This document shows, piece by piece, positions 8,887 through 16,949 of a stretch of DNA of 64,000 nucleotides; the first letter of the stretch is position 1, and each line of letters starts with the position of its first letter. Under the pieces are notes generated by a model that was not told the origin of the DNA, did no database searches, and was given only the letters and a program-made list of their open reading frames with translations. The stretch comes from Ferdinandcohnia humi_A. Lineage in GTDB: Bacteria; Bacillota; Bacilli; Bacillales; Bacillaceae_L. Both the position numbers and the translations under genes were made by a program. Location: positions 135,571 to 199,570 of the forward strand of contig JBLKRX010000004.1 in the NCBI GenBank assembly GCA_047608075.1. Direction: 5' to 3'.

Positions 8887-9297
8887 TTACTCGTCTAATT
8901 CGCCAAGCAATCTCTTTAGCTCGTCGATTTCATTCTGAATAGCTTCATTCGAACGAGTATCTTCGACTCTTGCTTCGACTTTTGCAACGTCAGTAAGTTT
9001 ACCACGATTCTTCAACACTAGCTCGATAGCTTTAAGTTTAGCGTTGTCGCTTCTTCCGCTTCGAACAATGGTACGAAGAACATTATAAGTCTCGGTCAAG
9101 AAGTCGTTCATGACGTGTTCTGCGATTTCGTTCTGATACTCAACGAAAGCAGGGTCTTTCTTCCAACGATAAATAGTTCTTTCGTTGACTCCAACTTCTT
9201 TCGCAATATCCTCCATTCTCATTTTGTGCAAGTCGTTAGTTGCGAGTATTTCGGCTGCTCGTCTTTGCTGTGCTGATAGCGAATTTTTGTACGACAT
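8887..9297 (-). CDS. Phage terminase small subunit-like (phBC6A51-type HTH)
   Basis: The small subunit recognises phage DNA for packaging. The 136-residue product has an N-terminal helix-turn-helix (residues 12-48, with RMEDIAKEVGVNERTIYRWK) followed by an alpha-helical, acidic C-terminus, the layout of phBC6A51-like small terminases found in Bacillus phages. It lies upstream of the integrase, ppiB and the amidoligase module rather than next to the large subunit. An alternative is a general phage HTH regulator; the characteristic N-terminus QQRRAAEIL favours the terminase family. Confidence 0.72.
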   Translation of the reverse strand: MSYKNSLSAQQRRAAEILATNDLHKMRMEDIAKEVGVNERTIYRWKKDPAFVEYQNEIAEHVMNDFLTETYNVLRTIVRSGRSDNAKLKAIELVLKNRGKLTDVAKVEARVEDTRSNEAIQNEIDELKRLLGELDE

Positions 9298-9369
9298 TTT
9301 ACGATTCCTCTCCTTTCTCTTTCAACGATTTTCTTCTATATATAGGCGAGAGAAAAACGTCTCTCTTGC

Positions 9370-9399
9370 GAGTGTCAGACGAGACTAAAATTGACACTC
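9370..9399. repeat. Inverted repeat GAGTGTCA / TGACACTC
   Basis: Perfect 8 bp arms 14 bases apart in the leader of the small terminase gene, followed on the plus strand by TTTTTT. It may be a plus-strand hairpin or a protein site. The arm GTGTCA equals the upstream box of the phage promoter motif. Confidence 0.45.
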
Positions 9400-9420
9400 A
9401 TTTTTTAACGGAAATCAACG

Positions 9421-9446
9421 TAAAAAAGCGATAATCCTTATCGTTG
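9421..9446 (-). terminator. Terminator of the first HEPN-motif gene
   Basis: Stem CGATAA/TTATCG with a three-base loop followed on the minus strand by TTTTTT. Confidence 0.75.
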
Positions 9447-9499
9447 GACTATCGCATTTATATAGCTTTCTATTCATTTGTCATACAAGTATGTCATTA

Positions 9500-10162
9500 C
9501 TAATCTCGATTGAAGCCACCTCTTCGTGCTTCTGCTAAGTCAGCCATATCAGCTTCCCAATCGAGTTGTGCGTCTCTGTATGCTTCATAAGCGTCATCTT
9601 CATATTGTGACCAATAATCTTCAACAGTCATTTCAACTCTTGCCTCTTCAAGCATATCTTCGAAATCTTCAACGTGCTCATTAAAATAATCAATCGTCTT
9701 TTCATATGCTTTTGAAATCATAAATCCAAGTTGTCCGACTTTATCTTCGCTTAATTCAATCTCATAGTGCATAAGTTTATTTCTGTAACCATTTAATGTA
9801 GTCAAAACTCTTTTTAATTCTGAAGGAATTTCGAGTTCACAAATTAGCTCTAGTCGTTCTATTGCTTCAAATAGATTAACAGTATCTAATCTAACCTTCG
9901 TATCCATCACATTATCTTTTTGTTCTGCTATCATTTGTTTTTTCGCTTTAATGTATGCTTCTAAATCACGATATATTAAATGCTCATTCTTGTCCTTTAA
10001 GAGATATTTGAAAAGAATCTCATTCGCATGATTTATCGAAAGGATTGCGTCTTTCATATGATGATACGGTGGTTCAACAAAATCATCACTTCCTAAAATA
10101 TTAAGAGAATTAGCTGTCGCTTTTAACGAATCTATACCATTATCTAAAAGACTATAACGCAA
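9500..10162 (-). CDS. HEPN-motif protein, 220 residues
   Basis: I do not recognise a named family. The sequence is helical throughout and contains RNKLMH at residues 127-132, matching the R-x4-H motif of HEPN ribonucleases, here with the polar residue after Arg that the family prefers. The C-terminal third is very acidic (EDYWSQYEDDAYEAYRDAQ region). HEPN proteins act as RNases in toxin-antitoxin, abortive-infection and other conflict systems; function here is inferred from the motif only. A second, unrelated HEPN-motif gene lies 322 bases upstream, with a 23 bp repeat array between them. Own terminator at 9421-9446. Confidence 0.6.
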   Translation of the reverse strand: MRYSLLDNGIDSLKATANSLNILGSDDFVEPPYHHMKDAILSINHANEILFKYLLKDKNEHLIYRDLEAYIKAKKQMIAEQKDNVMDTKVRLDTVNLFEAIERLELICELEIPSELKRVLTTLNGYRNKLMHYEIELSEDKVGQLGFMISKAYEKTIDYFNEHVEDFEDMLEEARVEMTVEDYWSQYEDDAYEAYRDAQLDWEADMADLAEARRGGFNRD

Positions 10163-10258
10163 ATAAATCTTCTCCTTTTTCGTAACAAGAAAGAGTTATC
10201 TTCTTCGTTGGATATATTATATATAGTTATATTGGTTATGGTTATATGGTTATGGTTA

Positions 10259-10347
10259 GTGTGTAAATTTAGAGACAAGTGGTCTCCATTTTTGGACATA
10301 GGTGGTCTCCAATTTTACACATAGCTTGTCTCTATTTGTGGACATAG
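10259..10347. repeat. Three tandem 23 bp repeats plus one inverted unit
   Basis: Units start at 10279, 10302 and 10325, each ending in ACATAG with a GTCTC-T/C core. A fourth unit at about 10259-10278 is in inverted orientation, so TAGAGACAAG (10269-10278) pairs with CTTGTCTCTA (10325-10334). Ends read TGT...ACA. The layout fits iterons, a cooperative operator, or a remnant of IS21-type ends, which also carry multiple GGAGAC-type repeats; no transposase is present. Confidence 0.75.
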
Positions 10348-10441
10348 GAGATTGGGCGATTCGGGATCCCAATCGTTCATCAAAATTACAAAAGAGTGGC
10401 TAATATCGTAATTCCATCATTCAATAATACCATAATAATAC

Positions 10442-10470
10442 ATATCGTAATCGAAATTCATTCGTGACAC
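10442..10470 (-). promoter_or_regulatory. Phage-type promoter, variant -10 (CGATAT)
   Basis: Minus strand: perfect GTGTCAC, 16-base spacer, CGATAT instead of CGACAT. It would transcribe the repeat array and the first HEPN-motif gene with a leader of about 270 bases. Confidence 0.5.
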
Positions 10471-10484
10471 TTCAACGAAAAAAT

Positions 10485-10859
10485 TTATGAAAAAACTTCA
10501 ACGAGTTCTTTCGTTTGATTCACAATAATAGCGTGACAAGACGTGAGCAATTCGAACTCTTCATAATCAAGTTCTCTCATATGACATATTTTATTTCGAA
10601 TATCCGTTAAGCTCGTAATTTTATTTATTTCATCATTGGAAAATTTAGATTTCAATTGTGGGAATTTGCGAATGATTTGAACTAGCTGGTAATAACGTGC
10701 GGAGTGAAAGTCAAACGTGAGGAAGTGTCTCTTTCGATACCATAAGTAGCCATGCTCTTTTCTCATATTCTCGTCGATAAACGACCTCATACGAGTTTCA
10801 ATTTCATACAAAAGACGATAGGAATAACACATTTCTTCGATATTCAGTTTTTCTTGCAT
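10485..10859 (-). CDS. HEPN-motif protein, 124 residues
   Basis: A small all-helical protein with RNKICH at residues 88-93, again the R-x4-H HEPN ribonuclease signature, preceded by LTDI as in many Swt1/Abi-type HEPN domains. It shares no obvious similarity with the other HEPN-motif protein beyond the motif. It is rich in aromatic and basic residues in the middle (YLWYRKRHF). The ribosome site GGAG lies about 12 bases upstream of the ATG. RNase activity is inferred from the motif; it could also be an inactive HEPN adaptor. Confidence 0.6.
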   Translation of the reverse strand: MQEKLNIEEMCYSYRLLYEIETRMRSFIDENMRKEHGYLWYRKRHFLTFDFHSARYYQLVQIIRKFPQLKSKFSNDEINKITSLTDIRNKICHMRELDYEEFELLTSCHAIIVNQTKELVEVFS

Positions 10860-10944
10860 TTTATAGAAAGTCTCCTTTCAAAATGTTTTCGCATAATAGA
10901 TACGTCATTTCTTACGATATTCCTTCTTTTTTGTCGAAAAAAAA

Positions 10945-10983
10945 TAAAAAAATTACGTCGAACAAGCCCCAGTTTTGCTCGAC
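10945..10983 (-). terminator. Terminator after the sigma-like/dNMP kinase unit
   Basis: Nine-pair stem GTCGAGCAA/TTGTTCGAC (one G-U) followed on the minus strand by GTAATTTTTTT. Confidence 0.8.
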
Positions 10984-10995
10984 GCTTTTTCAGTT

Positions 10996-11388
10996 TTATA
11001 CACTTTCTCTATCTAAGTAACTTCCGTTCTTTCTTCCGTTGAGCTTATGTTTTTTATCGTGAGAGAAATAAGAGAAGTCGTCTCTAACGATTTCACGCTT
11101 ACTTCGAATAATCACTTGTCTATCGCTTAAAATCGGATATTCAGTATTGGCAACTTTGTCAGGGTGCTTATCTTTCAGCTCCTCATGCAGAATGTAATTC
11201 GCTAAACGCTGAAGCTGTAAAGAGTCAGGGATCTCTCCTGTCTGCTCGATATAAGCGTCAGTCAAGTCTTGGACTGCTTTGTTCTTCCATTGGACAGGCA
11301 TATTGATTTCGATAAGCTCTGTAACTGCTTCTTCGAACGCTTTCTTATAGTCTGAATTAAGCTGAAACTTTTCCATGTACTGAATCAT
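10996..11388 (-). CDS. Hypothetical phage protein, about 130 residues
   Basis: Not recognised. The start MIQYMEKFQ is chosen because GAGGAAGAG precedes it; it overlaps the end of the sigma-region-4-like gene by 32 bases in another frame, suggesting translational coupling. The middle (VQDLTDAYIEQTGEIPDSLQLQRLANYIL) looks like a small helical DNA-binding or adaptor fold as in phage sigma-associated proteins, and the C-terminus is basic (SHDKKHKLNGRKNG). It is the last gene of the unit and is followed by a strong terminator. Confidence 0.6.
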   Translation of the reverse strand: MIQYMEKFQLNSDYKKAFEEAVTELIEINMPVQWKNKAVQDLTDAYIEQTGEIPDSLQLQRLANYILHEELKDKHPDKVANTEYPILSDRQVIIRSKREIVRDDFSYFSHDKKHKLNGRKNGSYLDRESV

Positions 11389-11746
11389 AGAACTCTTCCT
11401 CTCTTTCCATGTTGTATTGAGCAATTCTACGAATAGCGTTGTTCAAGTGTTCACTTACTGCTTGTTGTGATATTTGAAGGATTTCCGCGACTTCCTGTTG
11501 AGTTAAATCTTTTTCAAAAAACAAATAAATTGTTTGTTGCTGCCTTAACGTAAGATTCGTTTTATTCATGGAGTCCTCGAAATCCAACAGCAGAATAGAA
11601 GCGTCTAAGTCTCCTCTTGAGAATCGCATTTCTCGGATATGATGAATGTTCGATAATAGAGCGTAGATACCGAAATCTCTATCGAGAGGAAATTCATCTT
11701 CAAGACGCTTTTCTTTCGAAGATAAGTTGACTTTTATCATTCCCAT
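11357..11746 (-). CDS. Sigma-70 region 4-like HTH protein
   Basis: A 129-residue protein whose C-terminal half (about 65-110) reads LTLRQQQTIYLFFEKDLTQQEVAEILQISQQAVSEHLNNAIRRIA, quoted here only in part: the QQEVAEILQISQQAVSEHL segment is a typical region 4 helix-turn-helix that would contact a -35 element. There is no recognisable region 2, so alone it may be a late-gene activator or a sigma-appropriating factor rather than a full sigma. It lies between the dNMP kinase (13-base gap) and the overlapping small hypothetical gene. Together with the ECF-like protein at 33.8-34.4 kb the phage has two sigma-related factors. Confidence 0.75.
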   Translation of the reverse strand: MGMIKVNLSSKEKRLEDEFPLDRDFGIYALLSNIHHIREMRFSRGDLDASILLLDFEDSMNKTNLTLRQQQTIYLFFEKDLTQQEVAEILQISQQAVSEHLNNAIRRIAQYNMEREEEFYDSVHGKVSA

Positions 11747-11759
11747 TGAATCTACCTCC

Positions 11760-12305
11760 TTAAATATTTGTGAGCATTACGTCAACTTGAGAATAAAGCT
11801 CTTTAAGTGAATCATTGTTATACAGCTCGAAATCAACGTCAAAGGAACGAATATGAGATTCTGTTTCATGTTGCAAGTCCTCTAATTTGAAGGAATCACC
11901 ACTTTCTTTCATTCGAAGGATTCTATATGCAGTTTTTGTATTAACTCGAACAATCGCAAAACCTGCTTTTAGGAGTGCGTTATATTCGTTCGGCTGTCTC
12001 AAGTCTGTAATAACGACGCTTAATCCTGCGTTGATTGTTCGTTCCATTTCTCGAAATAGATAGTTCACCCAAACGTCGGGATCGAATTGACGACAGAATT
12101 GACCGAACTCTTGATATAAAGCACGAGGCTTCTGTCCGTTTTTTGTCACCCCTGGGAAAATAGCTTCACAATAGAATTTGATTGCGTCTCCGAACGCGAA
12201 TCGAGTAAAGTAATACTCTTTCTGAAGATAATCAGCGATTGTATCTTTACCGCTTCGCATTTCTCCTGTAAGAGCAATCTTCATTCCTCGAATATCACGT
12301 TTCAT
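11760..12305 (-). CDS. Deoxynucleoside monophosphate kinase-like P-loop protein
   Basis: Predicted to phosphorylate dNMPs to dNDPs for phage DNA synthesis. The 181-residue protein has Walker A GEMRSGKDT near residue 14-22, a DLRQPNE segment near 100 resembling the LID/NMP-binding region of T4 gp1-like kinases, and no helicase or ABC signature. Its ATG overlaps the stop of the upstream 69-residue gene as TAATG, so translation is coupled. It completes a nucleotide set with ThyX, dUTPase, thymidine kinase and ribonucleotide reductase. A generic AAA-type adenylate kinase relative is the alternative. Confidence 0.72.
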   Translation of the reverse strand: MKRDIRGMKIALTGEMRSGKDTIADYLQKEYYFTRFAFGDAIKFYCEAIFPGVTKNGQKPRALYQEFGQFCRQFDPDVWVNYLFREMERTINAGLSVVITDLRQPNEYNALLKAGFAIVRVNTKTAYRILRMKESGDSFKLEDLQHETESHIRSFDVDFELYNNDSLKELYSQVDVMLTNI

Positions 12306-12514
12306 TAAAACAGACCTCCCATTCGACGTTGTTTACCAACCCGCTTATCAACTGAAGCCCAACGATTGAGGACTGCTTGACGATTCTTTAGAATTTGGAA
12401 ATACTCGTATGTTTCCTCGTCAATCTCCTCTCCTTCAACGAAGTATTGTTGAACATCAAGAAGCTCCTCGTTCACTTCGTCTAACTTCGTGCGATAATCA
12501 ATGACATTATTCAT
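12305..12514 (-). CDS. Hypothetical phage protein, 69 residues
   Basis: Not recognised. An acidic N-terminal helix (LDEVNEELLDVQQYF) and a basic C-terminus (VDKRVGKQRRMGG). First gene of a unit (this gene, dNMP kinase, sigma-like, small hypothetical) driven by the phage-type promoter at 12556-12584. AAAGGAG precedes the ATG. The stop overlaps the next start. Confidence 0.6.
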   Translation of the reverse strand: MNNVIDYRTKLDEVNEELLDVQQYFVEGEEIDEETYEYFQILKNRQAVLNRWASVDKRVGKQRRMGGLF

Positions 12515-12555
12515 TGGAAAACTCCTTTCTGTGAACTTGTAAACTCACTTCTTTA

Positions 12556-12584
12556 TGTCGAGAAGTGCTTTTGTTCGTGACACA
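12556..12584 (-). promoter_or_regulatory. Phage-type promoter
   Basis: Minus strand: GTGTCAC, 16-base spacer, CGACAT, 41 bases before the ATG of the 69-residue gene. Perfect match to both boxes. Confidence 0.75.
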
Positions 12585-12629
12585 AGTTTGAAAGGAGTTC
12601 TAAATCTTAATAAAGTGCTTTTTCCCATA

Positions 12630-12655
12630 AAAAAAAGAGTGATTTCTCACTCTTT
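12630..12655 (-). terminator. Terminator of the restriction endonuclease gene
   Basis: Stem AAAGAGTGA/TCACTCTTT with a four-base loop followed on the minus strand by a run of T. Confidence 0.8.
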
Positions 12656-12661
12656 CATTGA

Positions 12662-14695
12662 TTAAGCGTATTCCTTTAAAGGAGCATTGATTGTCTCTTC
12701 ATACCAGCGTTCAATAGGTGTATCTGTTGTATATGCTGATTTAAAGAATCGATAGATTGTTGAATATCGTATGTCCTTAGACAACATTGTTTTGATGTTT
12801 TCAGTATCTACTGGAATAATCATATTATCTTTAACTAATGTTCCAGTTGTTCTATCAAAATAAGGGACATCTTTTCTAGAACGGAAATCAATTACAACAT
12901 TTATATCTAAGTGATTAGATACAAACACACCATAAATTTCAGTATCTGGATTTGCAGCCTTTAATGTACCTAAATGACGACTTACTGGCTCCATTTCAGC
13001 TCTTCGTTGGTTTGTGGCGTTAGTTAAAGTCGCTTCCAACATTAATTTGTGATTTGGATAATCCGTCGTTGCGTCAAAGTCTATTACTATATCAGACCCT
13101 CCACCAGCGGCATGGCGTTTAGGTAATAGGTTTGCGTCTAAACTCATATTCCATGAATCCATTAGATTTATAGTCTTACCACTAATGTGATACCAACTAA
13201 CTCCTAATAGATATTCAAAGATTGTTGGAATATCTGCATTTTCTGTTACATAGCTTTGAACTGCTTTGTCATTAGTATCGTTTCTAGATTCAATTAAAGT
13301 AAACAGCTCAACAAGTTTTTCTTTACTGAATCTGTGATTAATTAACGCTTCTAGCTGACTATCCTTTTCTCTCTTGAAGTGCTCACGCATTGAAGGAATA
13401 TCAAGGCGTTTTCCTGTTTTTTCACTTACTAAATCAACTACATCTTGTGTATCAATCTTGAGAGCAGGGGAAATTTGTTCAAAAGAAAGGCTTTGATTTA
13501 GTAATGATGTTTGAATTGGTTCTTCAATTAATTGGTCTACACATAAATGGAAGAAGTATTTTGCAAAAAGTGTTAATTCTACTTTTTCATCTTGGAAGAT
13601 AAGAATATCAGCTAAAGAGAAATAGCGTTTATTTAAGTCTCCGTATTCTTCTAAATTAGCTTTCCATTTGTAAAGGTGCATAAAGGTGTAGAAAGAATTA
13701 CGAAATGCTGTCTCTTTATCAATTTCAACATTCTTTTTTGAAGATAACGTGAATCCACCTCTAAATAATCTAGACATTTTATTTCTAAAGAATTCAAGTT
13801 GGTCTGCTTTCCTTTGACTTTTTCCTAGTAGAAGTAATCTCCACCATTTGCTTGGTTTCTTTAATTGTTTTATCGCACTTTTTACTTTATTTAATTCAAC
13901 TTCGGTAATCTTTTCTGTATCTATATTTAATGATTCCCAGAGTGCCTGATATAAGTCAAAATAAGGAGCGTCATACATCTTCTCCCCTTCTCTAGACTTT
14001 CTATTCATTCCTACTGCACAAATCAGTTCAACTGTGACTTCTTTTTGCTCAATGAAATATTCACGAGCTTGTCTATAATTAGGCATTCTGTTCATGAAAT
14101 GTAGGATTATTGAGTTTATTGAAGCACCCGCACCTTTGCCTTCTCTACGACCTTGAATTAACTTTACCATTGTTTTTACGTCTCTGTTGTTTTTACACAA
14201 TGGTAATAGAAAAGTAAACTCTTCTTCAGTCAAATAGTCCAATTTGTCGAGCATATATAACAGTGCAACAAAGGGTCTAATCGAGAATTGACTATCTCTC
14301 ACATATAATTTAAGCAATTGTTTAAGATAAATTAGTGCGTCAGCCTCAATCATAAACTCATTTTGCTCATCATTAATTTCTTCTTGTTCTAGTAGATTTA
14401 AAATTTCTGACCCTACTTCTGTTATCTTACGGTGTTCCGTTATTAACCCTAATTCCTTTAAACCTGAAGTTTTTTCTCTCGCGTCTTTTGCTTTATTTTT
14501 TGCATTTCCAACTAAGAGTCCTTTTTCATGTAATTTTTCATAGTATGTCACCTGAAGCTCGCGCCAGTTTTTTAAAGGGTTTTCTTCAAATAGCTCTTTT
14601 AACGCAATTAATTGTTGCTCTATTTTGTAGTTAATCTCTTTAACTCTAAAGCTAGTTGTACCAACAACCCAGCTGTATGATTTAAATTCAAACAT
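12662..14695 (-). CDS. AlwI-family type IIS restriction endonuclease
   Basis: Predicted to cut DNA at a fixed distance from a short asymmetric site. The 677-residue protein has the AlwI/BstNBI-type N-terminus (SYSWVVGTTSFRVKEINYK, about 5-23) with a winged-helix-like DNA-binding region after it, and a C-terminal PD-(D/E)XK-type core at about 528-575 containing HAAGGGSDIVIDF, MLEATLT and EMEPVSRH, the pattern I know from that family. AlwI reads GGATC and BstNBI reads GAGTC; the site here is unknown. The start is MFEFKSY with GAGGAGAG upstream, not the in-frame GTG five codons earlier. It follows its methyltransferase gene by 85 bases and ends at its own terminator. Confidence 0.8.
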   Translation of the reverse strand: MFEFKSYSWVVGTTSFRVKEINYKIEQQLIALKELFEENPLKNWRELQVTYYEKLHEKGLLVGNAKNKAKDAREKTSGLKELGLITEHRKITEVGSEILNLLEQEEINDEQNEFMIEADALIYLKQLLKLYVRDSQFSIRPFVALLYMLDKLDYLTEEEFTFLLPLCKNNRDVKTMVKLIQGRREGKGAGASINSIILHFMNRMPNYRQAREYFIEQKEVTVELICAVGMNRKSREGEKMYDAPYFDLYQALWESLNIDTEKITEVELNKVKSAIKQLKKPSKWWRLLLLGKSQRKADQLEFFRNKMSRLFRGGFTLSSKKNVEIDKETAFRNSFYTFMHLYKWKANLEEYGDLNKRYFSLADILIFQDEKVELTLFAKYFFHLCVDQLIEEPIQTSLLNQSLSFEQISPALKIDTQDVVDLVSEKTGKRLDIPSMREHFKREKDSQLEALINHRFSKEKLVELFTLIESRNDTNDKAVQSYVTENADIPTIFEYLLGVSWYHISGKTINLMDSWNMSLDANLLPKRHAAGGGSDIVIDFDATTDYPNHKLMLEATLTNATNQRRAEMEPVSRHLGTLKAANPDTEIYGVFVSNHLDINVVIDFRSRKDVPYFDRTTGTLVKDNMIIPVDTENIKTMLSKDIRYSTIYRFFKSAYTTDTPIERWYEETINAPLKEYA

Positions 14696-14763
14696 AGTTT
14701 CTCTCCTCACTATATTTTCCGTTACAATTTCTAGTTCTATTATACCGTTAATTGGAAAATAAA

Positions 14764-14788
14764 AGAAGTAGCAATAATTGCTACTCCT
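14764..14788 (-). terminator. Hairpin at the end of the methyltransferase gene
   Basis: Stem AGTAGCAAT/ATTGCTACT overlapping the stop codon, followed on the minus strand by CTTTTATTTT. It may attenuate read-through from methylase into endonuclease. Confidence 0.65.
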
Positions 14789-16796
14789 TTAAGTCAATTG
14801 TATAGTTGACAACTAAAACTTCATGAGTCTTACCATCTTTTGCTTTAGATTGATAGTTAGAGTTATTGTAATCATAATTGAGGTCTATTATTTGATAATT
14901 GTTTTTCTTTGCCCAATCTATTAATAAATGATGAGTATTGTTTTTATGTTCTGTAACATTGGATAAAGCGAATCGAACTCCACGCTCATTTAGCTTATCG
15001 AGTGTTTTCAAAAGGTCGATTTCATTTTCTTCTGTCCAGCCACCATTCTCATTGTAACTTGCAGTTCCTAATAAATATGGAGGGTCAAGATAAACAAAAT
15101 CATCTTTGCTGAACTCATATGTCAATATAGACTTGAAATCATCGTATTTGAACGTAATATCTTTCTTTTTAGTCATCAAGCTGAAGTTAGCGAGATTTTT
15201 TCGAATGTTTCCGTTATAATCACGTTTTCCAACAGGAAGATTATATTGTTCTTTCCCGTTAAACCTTATCTGATTATTAAATGCGTAAACAATTAGTACA
15301 AATAACAGAAGATTTTTCTCTTCTTTATCAGTTGTCTCATTATACTTCTTCCTTAAGGAAATATACTTTTCTTTATTGAAGCTTCCCAATCCTTTTTCGC
15401 TAGAACATTTGTAGAAATCGTACCCATTTATATAACTCTGACTTAAACCAAATGTATCAATTACTTTAAGGATTCTTTGATGTAATTCTTCAAAGTTTAT
15501 GCTTTGTATGAAGCTAAACAAGTCAATTAATTTTTCGTTTTTATCGATACAAATGATTTTCTTTGCGTCTGCATTTATGCCGACATTTACTCCACCACAA
15601 AAAACATCATAGAAAGTGTTAATGTTTTTCGGAAAGTAAGGAGTTAACTGTGACAGTAATCGAAATTTTCCACCTGTATAGTTCAATGGAGATTTTACAA
15701 ATTTATCTTTTGCTTTAACTTTTGCTTTGGTGATTGCTCTTGCTTTTCTTGGTAGCGTCTTTTTTATACTCTTTTCATCAGTTGTCCTTACCCTGCAAAA
15801 GAAGATTCGTTCCTTTAAGTCATCTTTTGTAGACTTTCCGGTAGTGAACTGTTGAAAATCTTTTTCATAAATCGTTACTTCGCCTTTCCTTTCCAATGCA
15901 GATAAAATCTCATGATCGGATATTCTAGCTTGTGAACGGTCACAACCGTTATTCCCCATATCGTTATAAGAAACAAGGATATACTTTGTATTTAAGTTCT
16001 CAATAAGCTCACTAAATGCCATAGCTGCCGTTTTTAGATTGTACTTACTCTTAATATGTGAACGGTCCATTTTCCGAGCTACTCCAAATACTTCAGGCTT
16101 ATTCCAAGTAGCAACATTTTCTAATAGATGATATGCGTCAGAATATTGGCGTGAGTTATACGGTGGGTCAATATAGACCATGTCAGCACTTACTTCTTTT
16201 ACAAGCTGATTAGCGTCAGAATTATATATTTGATTATTAGCATTATATTGATTAAATACGTCTAGTCGATTTAGAACGAGTTCTCTATCCAAATCATCAG
16301 TTTTTCTATATGCGTCATAGTGACCAACTGTATTCGCAATTCTATCCATAGCATATAAAAGTGAAGTTACTAGATATGCTTTCTCTCTAAATGTTATAAT
16401 GCCTTGTACGTAATCATTTTCAATTTCGTCTCTTATTTCACCGATGATTTTACAATTGTCTTTGCTAAAATATGTATCGGCAAAATTAAGAGAGAAGTAG
16501 TTCTCTTCGATTTCTGACGGATTTAAAGTGTTAAATCTTTCAATTCTACTAAAGAGTTCGTTTTCGCGTAGTTCCTCGTTACTTAAAAAAGCATGATACA
16601 CTAAATAATTGCAGTACAATAAATCATTTATTAAAATATCAGCTCTATCATTAAAATAACTGCCTACTACCCCAGTTCCTCCGAACACATCAAGTAGTGA
16701 GTTAAACTGAATATCTTCTTTTGTTATTATTTCGTCAATGTAGCTTAGAAGCTTTGTCTTGCTTCCAAGATAACGTCTTTGATGTATTTGCAACAC
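14781..16796 (-). CDS. Two-domain DNA adenine methyltransferase (FokI-methylase-like)
   Basis: A natural fusion of two N6-adenine methylases, as needed to modify both strands of an asymmetric type IIS site. Domain 1 has LGSKTKLL (10-17), the AdoMet loop DVFGGTG (36-42) and catalytic DPPY (210-213). Domain 2 starts LNYTGGKFRLL (371-381), with DVFCGG (397-402) and DPPY (571-574). Both are D12-class. The 671-residue length and layout match M.FokI, while the neighbouring nuclease is AlwI-like. Its gene contains the only GATC in the prophage found outside a GGGATC context (near 15914). Expression probably starts from an extended -10 (TGTTATAAT) about 50 bases upstream. Confidence 0.87.
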   Translation of the reverse strand: MLQIHQRRYLGSKTKLLSYIDEIITKEDIQFNSLLDVFGGTGVVGSYFNDRADILINDLLYCNYLVYHAFLSNEELRENELFSRIERFNTLNPSEIEENYFSLNFADTYFSKDNCKIIGEIRDEIENDYVQGIITFREKAYLVTSLLYAMDRIANTVGHYDAYRKTDDLDRELVLNRLDVFNQYNANNQIYNSDANQLVKEVSADMVYIDPPYNSRQYSDAYHLLENVATWNKPEVFGVARKMDRSHIKSKYNLKTAAMAFSELIENLNTKYILVSYNDMGNNGCDRSQARISDHEILSALERKGEVTIYEKDFQQFTTGKSTKDDLKERIFFCRVRTTDEKSIKKTLPRKARAITKAKVKAKDKFVKSPLNYTGGKFRLLSQLTPYFPKNINTFYDVFCGGVNVGINADAKKIICIDKNEKLIDLFSFIQSINFEELHQRILKVIDTFGLSQSYINGYDFYKCSSEKGLGSFNKEKYISLRKKYNETTDKEEKNLLLFVLIVYAFNNQIRFNGKEQYNLPVGKRDYNGNIRKNLANFSLMTKKKDITFKYDDFKSILTYEFSKDDFVYLDPPYLLGTASYNENGGWTEENEIDLLKTLDKLNERGVRFALSNVTEHKNNTHHLLIDWAKKNNYQIIDLNYDYNNSNYQSKAKDGKTHEVLVVNYTIDLKE

Positions 16797-16841
16797 ACTA
16801 AAATACCTCCTAAAACATTTCCAAAATAGGCATCACGATTC

Positions 16842-16860
16842 TATTATTATAACATTAAAA
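16842..16860 (-). promoter_or_regulatory. Sigma-A-like extended -10 of the methyltransferase gene
   Basis: Minus strand TGTTATAAT with TGN extension, about 50 bases before the ATG; the -35 is weak. No phage-type CGACAT box is present, so the module seems to use host polymerase. Confidence 0.5.
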
Positions 16861-16923
16861 TCAAGGTTGAAAAGGTAGTTTCCAAGAATTTAATCGTTTT
16901 TTGTCTTTTTATGGTAGAAAAAC

Positions 16924-16949
16924 TAAAGAGCGAGCTTTCGCTCACTCCT
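16924..16949 (-). terminator. Terminator of the lipoprotein gene
   Basis: Stem GAGCGA/TCGCTC with the loop GCTT followed on the minus strand by TTTAGTTTTTC. Nearly identical to the hairpin at 17513-17538 on the other side of the gene. Confidence 0.7.

Larger units (their letters stand above)
10163..10484. other. Intergenic region between two HEPN-motif genes
   Basis: No gene. It holds an AT-rich stretch with repeated GGTTATGGTTATAT, the 23 bp repeat array at 10259-10347, two TATCGTAAT copies (10404 and 10443) and a phage-type promoter at 10442-10470. It is long for this compact phage and could hold an origin, a regulatory region or an insertion-sequence scar. Confidence 0.6.

Noticed and set aside
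9370..9405. Plus-strand terminator
   Set aside because: Has the form of one, but no plus-strand gene lies upstream; kept only as an inverted repeat.
10259..10347. CRISPR array
   Set aside because: The repeats are directly adjacent with no spacers and only three units, with no cas genes near.
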